NCBI GenBank assembly: GCA_937874965.1
Contig: CALNCD010000197.1
Coordinates: forward strand, 1-6,335
Direction of reading: 5' to 3'
Length of the DNA: 6,335 nucleotides
DNA from: an uncultured Erysipelotrichaceae bacterium
GTDB lineage: Bacteria > Bacillota_I > Bacilli_A > Erysipelotrichales > Erysipelotrichaceae
The notes below the pieces were generated by a model, which was given only the letters and a program-made list of their open reading frames with translations, was not told where the DNA came from and did no database searches. Of this stretch, positions 5,468-6,335 are shown one piece after another. Made by a program: the position numbers and the translations under genes. The number at the start of each line of letters is the position of its first letter. Within the stretch, counting starts at the first letter, position 1.

Positions 5468-5929
5468 TTATCCTATTAATTCTAACATAAAACGGCTTGC
5501 ATCCTGAACAACAGCCTGCCGCAATTCATTTCGGGTCATCTCTGAATAATTCATTTCATGAATCGCTTGGCGCTCATTGACACGGACACCGATATATACC
5601 CGACCGACGGGCTGGTCATCACTTCCGGTCGGACCGGCATTTCCACTTAAGGCAATGCAGCAATCACTGGCAAACTTGCATTGCGTCAAAATCAGCATTT
5701 CTTCAACACATTCCCTTGAAATTGACGTAAACTGATCCAAAGTCCGCTGAGAAACTCCGACAACCGTATGCTTCATCTCATCCGAATACGCAACAATACC
5801 GCCACGAATAACCTCTGAAGCACCAGGGAAATCAATCAGAGAAGCGACCATCATTCCTCCCGTTAAGGATTCACAGCAAGCTATTGACAACTGTTTTTCA
5901 AACAAGCATTTAAAGAGAAGTTCAACCAT
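5468..5929 (-). CDS. pncC: Stand-alone CinA C-terminal domain protein (PncC-type NMN amidase)
   Basis: This 153-residue protein corresponds only to the C-terminal domain of CinA. PncC proteins hydrolyse nicotinamide mononucleotide to nicotinic acid mononucleotide and ammonia, feeding NAD recycling. Family signatures are CESLTGG at 19-25 (usual ESCTGG; S21 would be the nucleophile and the following Cys is replaced by Leu22), FPGASEVIRGGIVAYSDEMK at 34-53 with K53, and LSGNAGPTG at 94-102 followed by QPVGRVYIGV. The N-terminal MoaB-like domain of full CinA (about 416 residues in B. subtilis) is absent, and no room exists for it because pgsA ends one base before the ATG (TAAAATG). No clear ribosome binding site is seen, so translation is probably coupled to pgsA. 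Placement between pgsA and recA is the usual cinA location, so it is often annotated cinA. Enzyme activity is inferred from the family. Confidence 0.92.
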   Translation of the reverse strand: MVELLFKCLFEKQLSIACCESLTGGMMVASLIDFPGASEVIRGGIVAYSDEMKHTVVGVSQRTLDQFTSISRECVEEMLILTQCKFASDCCIALSGNAGPTGSDDQPVGRVYIGVRVNERQAIHEMNYSEMTRNELRQAVVQDASRFMLELIG

Positions 5930-5930
5930 T

Positions 5931-6335
5931 TTATTGTTTCAAGACAATATCAGCTGTCTGCATCAGATAAGAAGCACCGCTTACGATTGACATCAACGTT
6001 GCAAACCAAATCATCAACGTTGAAAACGGAATGTTATAAAGCTCAAACGGGAAATTGCCAAGAAGAACGACAATGATCGCAACCATCTGGGAAACAGTCT
6101 TTACCTTGCCCAGATAACCGGCTGCCACGACGATGCCCTGGGTTGCGGTAAGCATACGGATTCCATCGACAATCGTATCCCGCCAAATCATCAAAATAAC
6201 ACAGACAATTGGGATAATGTGATCATATGCAAATAACAATAACAAGGAATTCACCAGTAATTTATCAGCAATCGGATCAAGAAACTTTCCGAAATTGGTC
6301 ACCCAATTATGTTTGCGGGCAATATGACCATCCAG
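5931..6335 (-). CDS. pgsA: CDP-diacylglycerol-glycerol-3-phosphate 3-phosphatidyltransferase, C-terminal part (5' end off window)
   Basis: PgsA transfers a phosphatidyl group from CDP-diacylglycerol to glycerol-3-phosphate, the committed step to phosphatidylglycerol and cardiolipin, within the cytoplasmic membrane. The window holds 134 codons and the stop; the frame is open to the right edge, so the GTG at 6302 is an internal Val and not a start. Most of the CDP-alcohol phosphatidyltransferase motif is present, counting from the edge: D2-G3, A6-R7, G16, D20, D24-K25; the first Asp of the motif is just outside. WRDTIVDGIR (51-60) and GYLGKVKTVSQM (73-84) are PgsA-like features. Hydrophobic segments lie at about 26-50, 84-93 and 104-126. 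It is the first visible gene of the pgsA-pncC-recA unit. Other CDP-alcohol transferases share the motif, but the synteny and the GKxKTxxQM segment favour PgsA. Confidence 0.94.
   Translation of the reverse strand: MDGHIARKHNWVTNFGKFLDPIADKLLVNSLLLLFAYDHIIPIVCVILMIWRDTIVDGIRMLTATQGIVVAAGYLGKVKTVSQMVAIIVVLLGNFPFELYNIPFSTLMIWFATLMSIVSGASYLMQTADIVLKQ

Noticed and set aside
6300..6302. GTG start codon for a 123-residue protein
   Set aside because: The frame stays open to the window edge and the upstream codons encode the DG and AR part of the CDP-alcohol transferase motif, so this Val is internal to pgsA.

Overview
The window is a compact, single-strand block of housekeeping genes from a low-GC Gram-positive bacterium (Bacillota). 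Every supportable gene is on the minus strand. The order pgsA, cinA/pncC, recA, rny, ymdB, miaB (read right to left) follows the Bacillus subtilis chromosome, but spoVS, tdh and kbl, which lie between ymdB and miaB in B. subtilis, are absent and a tiny ferredoxin gene sits there instead. Protein style (short RecA without an acidic tail, one-domain CinA) suggests a non-Bacillus member, perhaps an Erysipelotrichia-like lineage. That taxonomic guess is inference only.

Layout, in transcription order from the right edge: (1) pgsA (5' end off the window), a stand-alone PncC domain in the cinA position, and recA are packed with gaps of 1 and 37 bases. They end at a hairpin terminator that overlaps the recA stop codon. 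(2) A sigma-A-like promoter next to a 10-bp direct repeat starts rny (RNase Y), whose stop codon shares a base with the start of ymdB. ymdB is broken: its reading frame shifts just after the GTHTH metal-binding motif, best explained by a 20-bp deletion. (3) A very good extended -10 promoter, overlapping the dead ymdB stop codon, drives a 58-residue 2x[4Fe-4S] ferredoxin, which ends in a strong intrinsic terminator. (4) miaB begins 15 bases after that terminator's T-run, so it depends on readthrough or on a promoter inside the ferredoxin gene. (5) After a 74-base AT-rich gap comes the first 73 codons of an RNase J-family protein, cut by the left edge, with altered metal-binding motifs like a J2-type subunit.

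Together the genes cover phosphatidylglycerol synthesis (pgsA), pyridine-nucleotide salvage (pncC), recombination (recA), mRNA turnover (rny, rnj) and tRNA thiomethylation (miaB, perhaps supplied with electrons by the ferredoxin). No gene-free stretch exceeds about 110 bases. I saw no tRNA, rRNA, CRISPR, insertion sequence or phage feature, and no wholly new system. The items most worth a second look are the ymdB lesion, the non-canonical RNase J motifs and the terminator-gated miaB.
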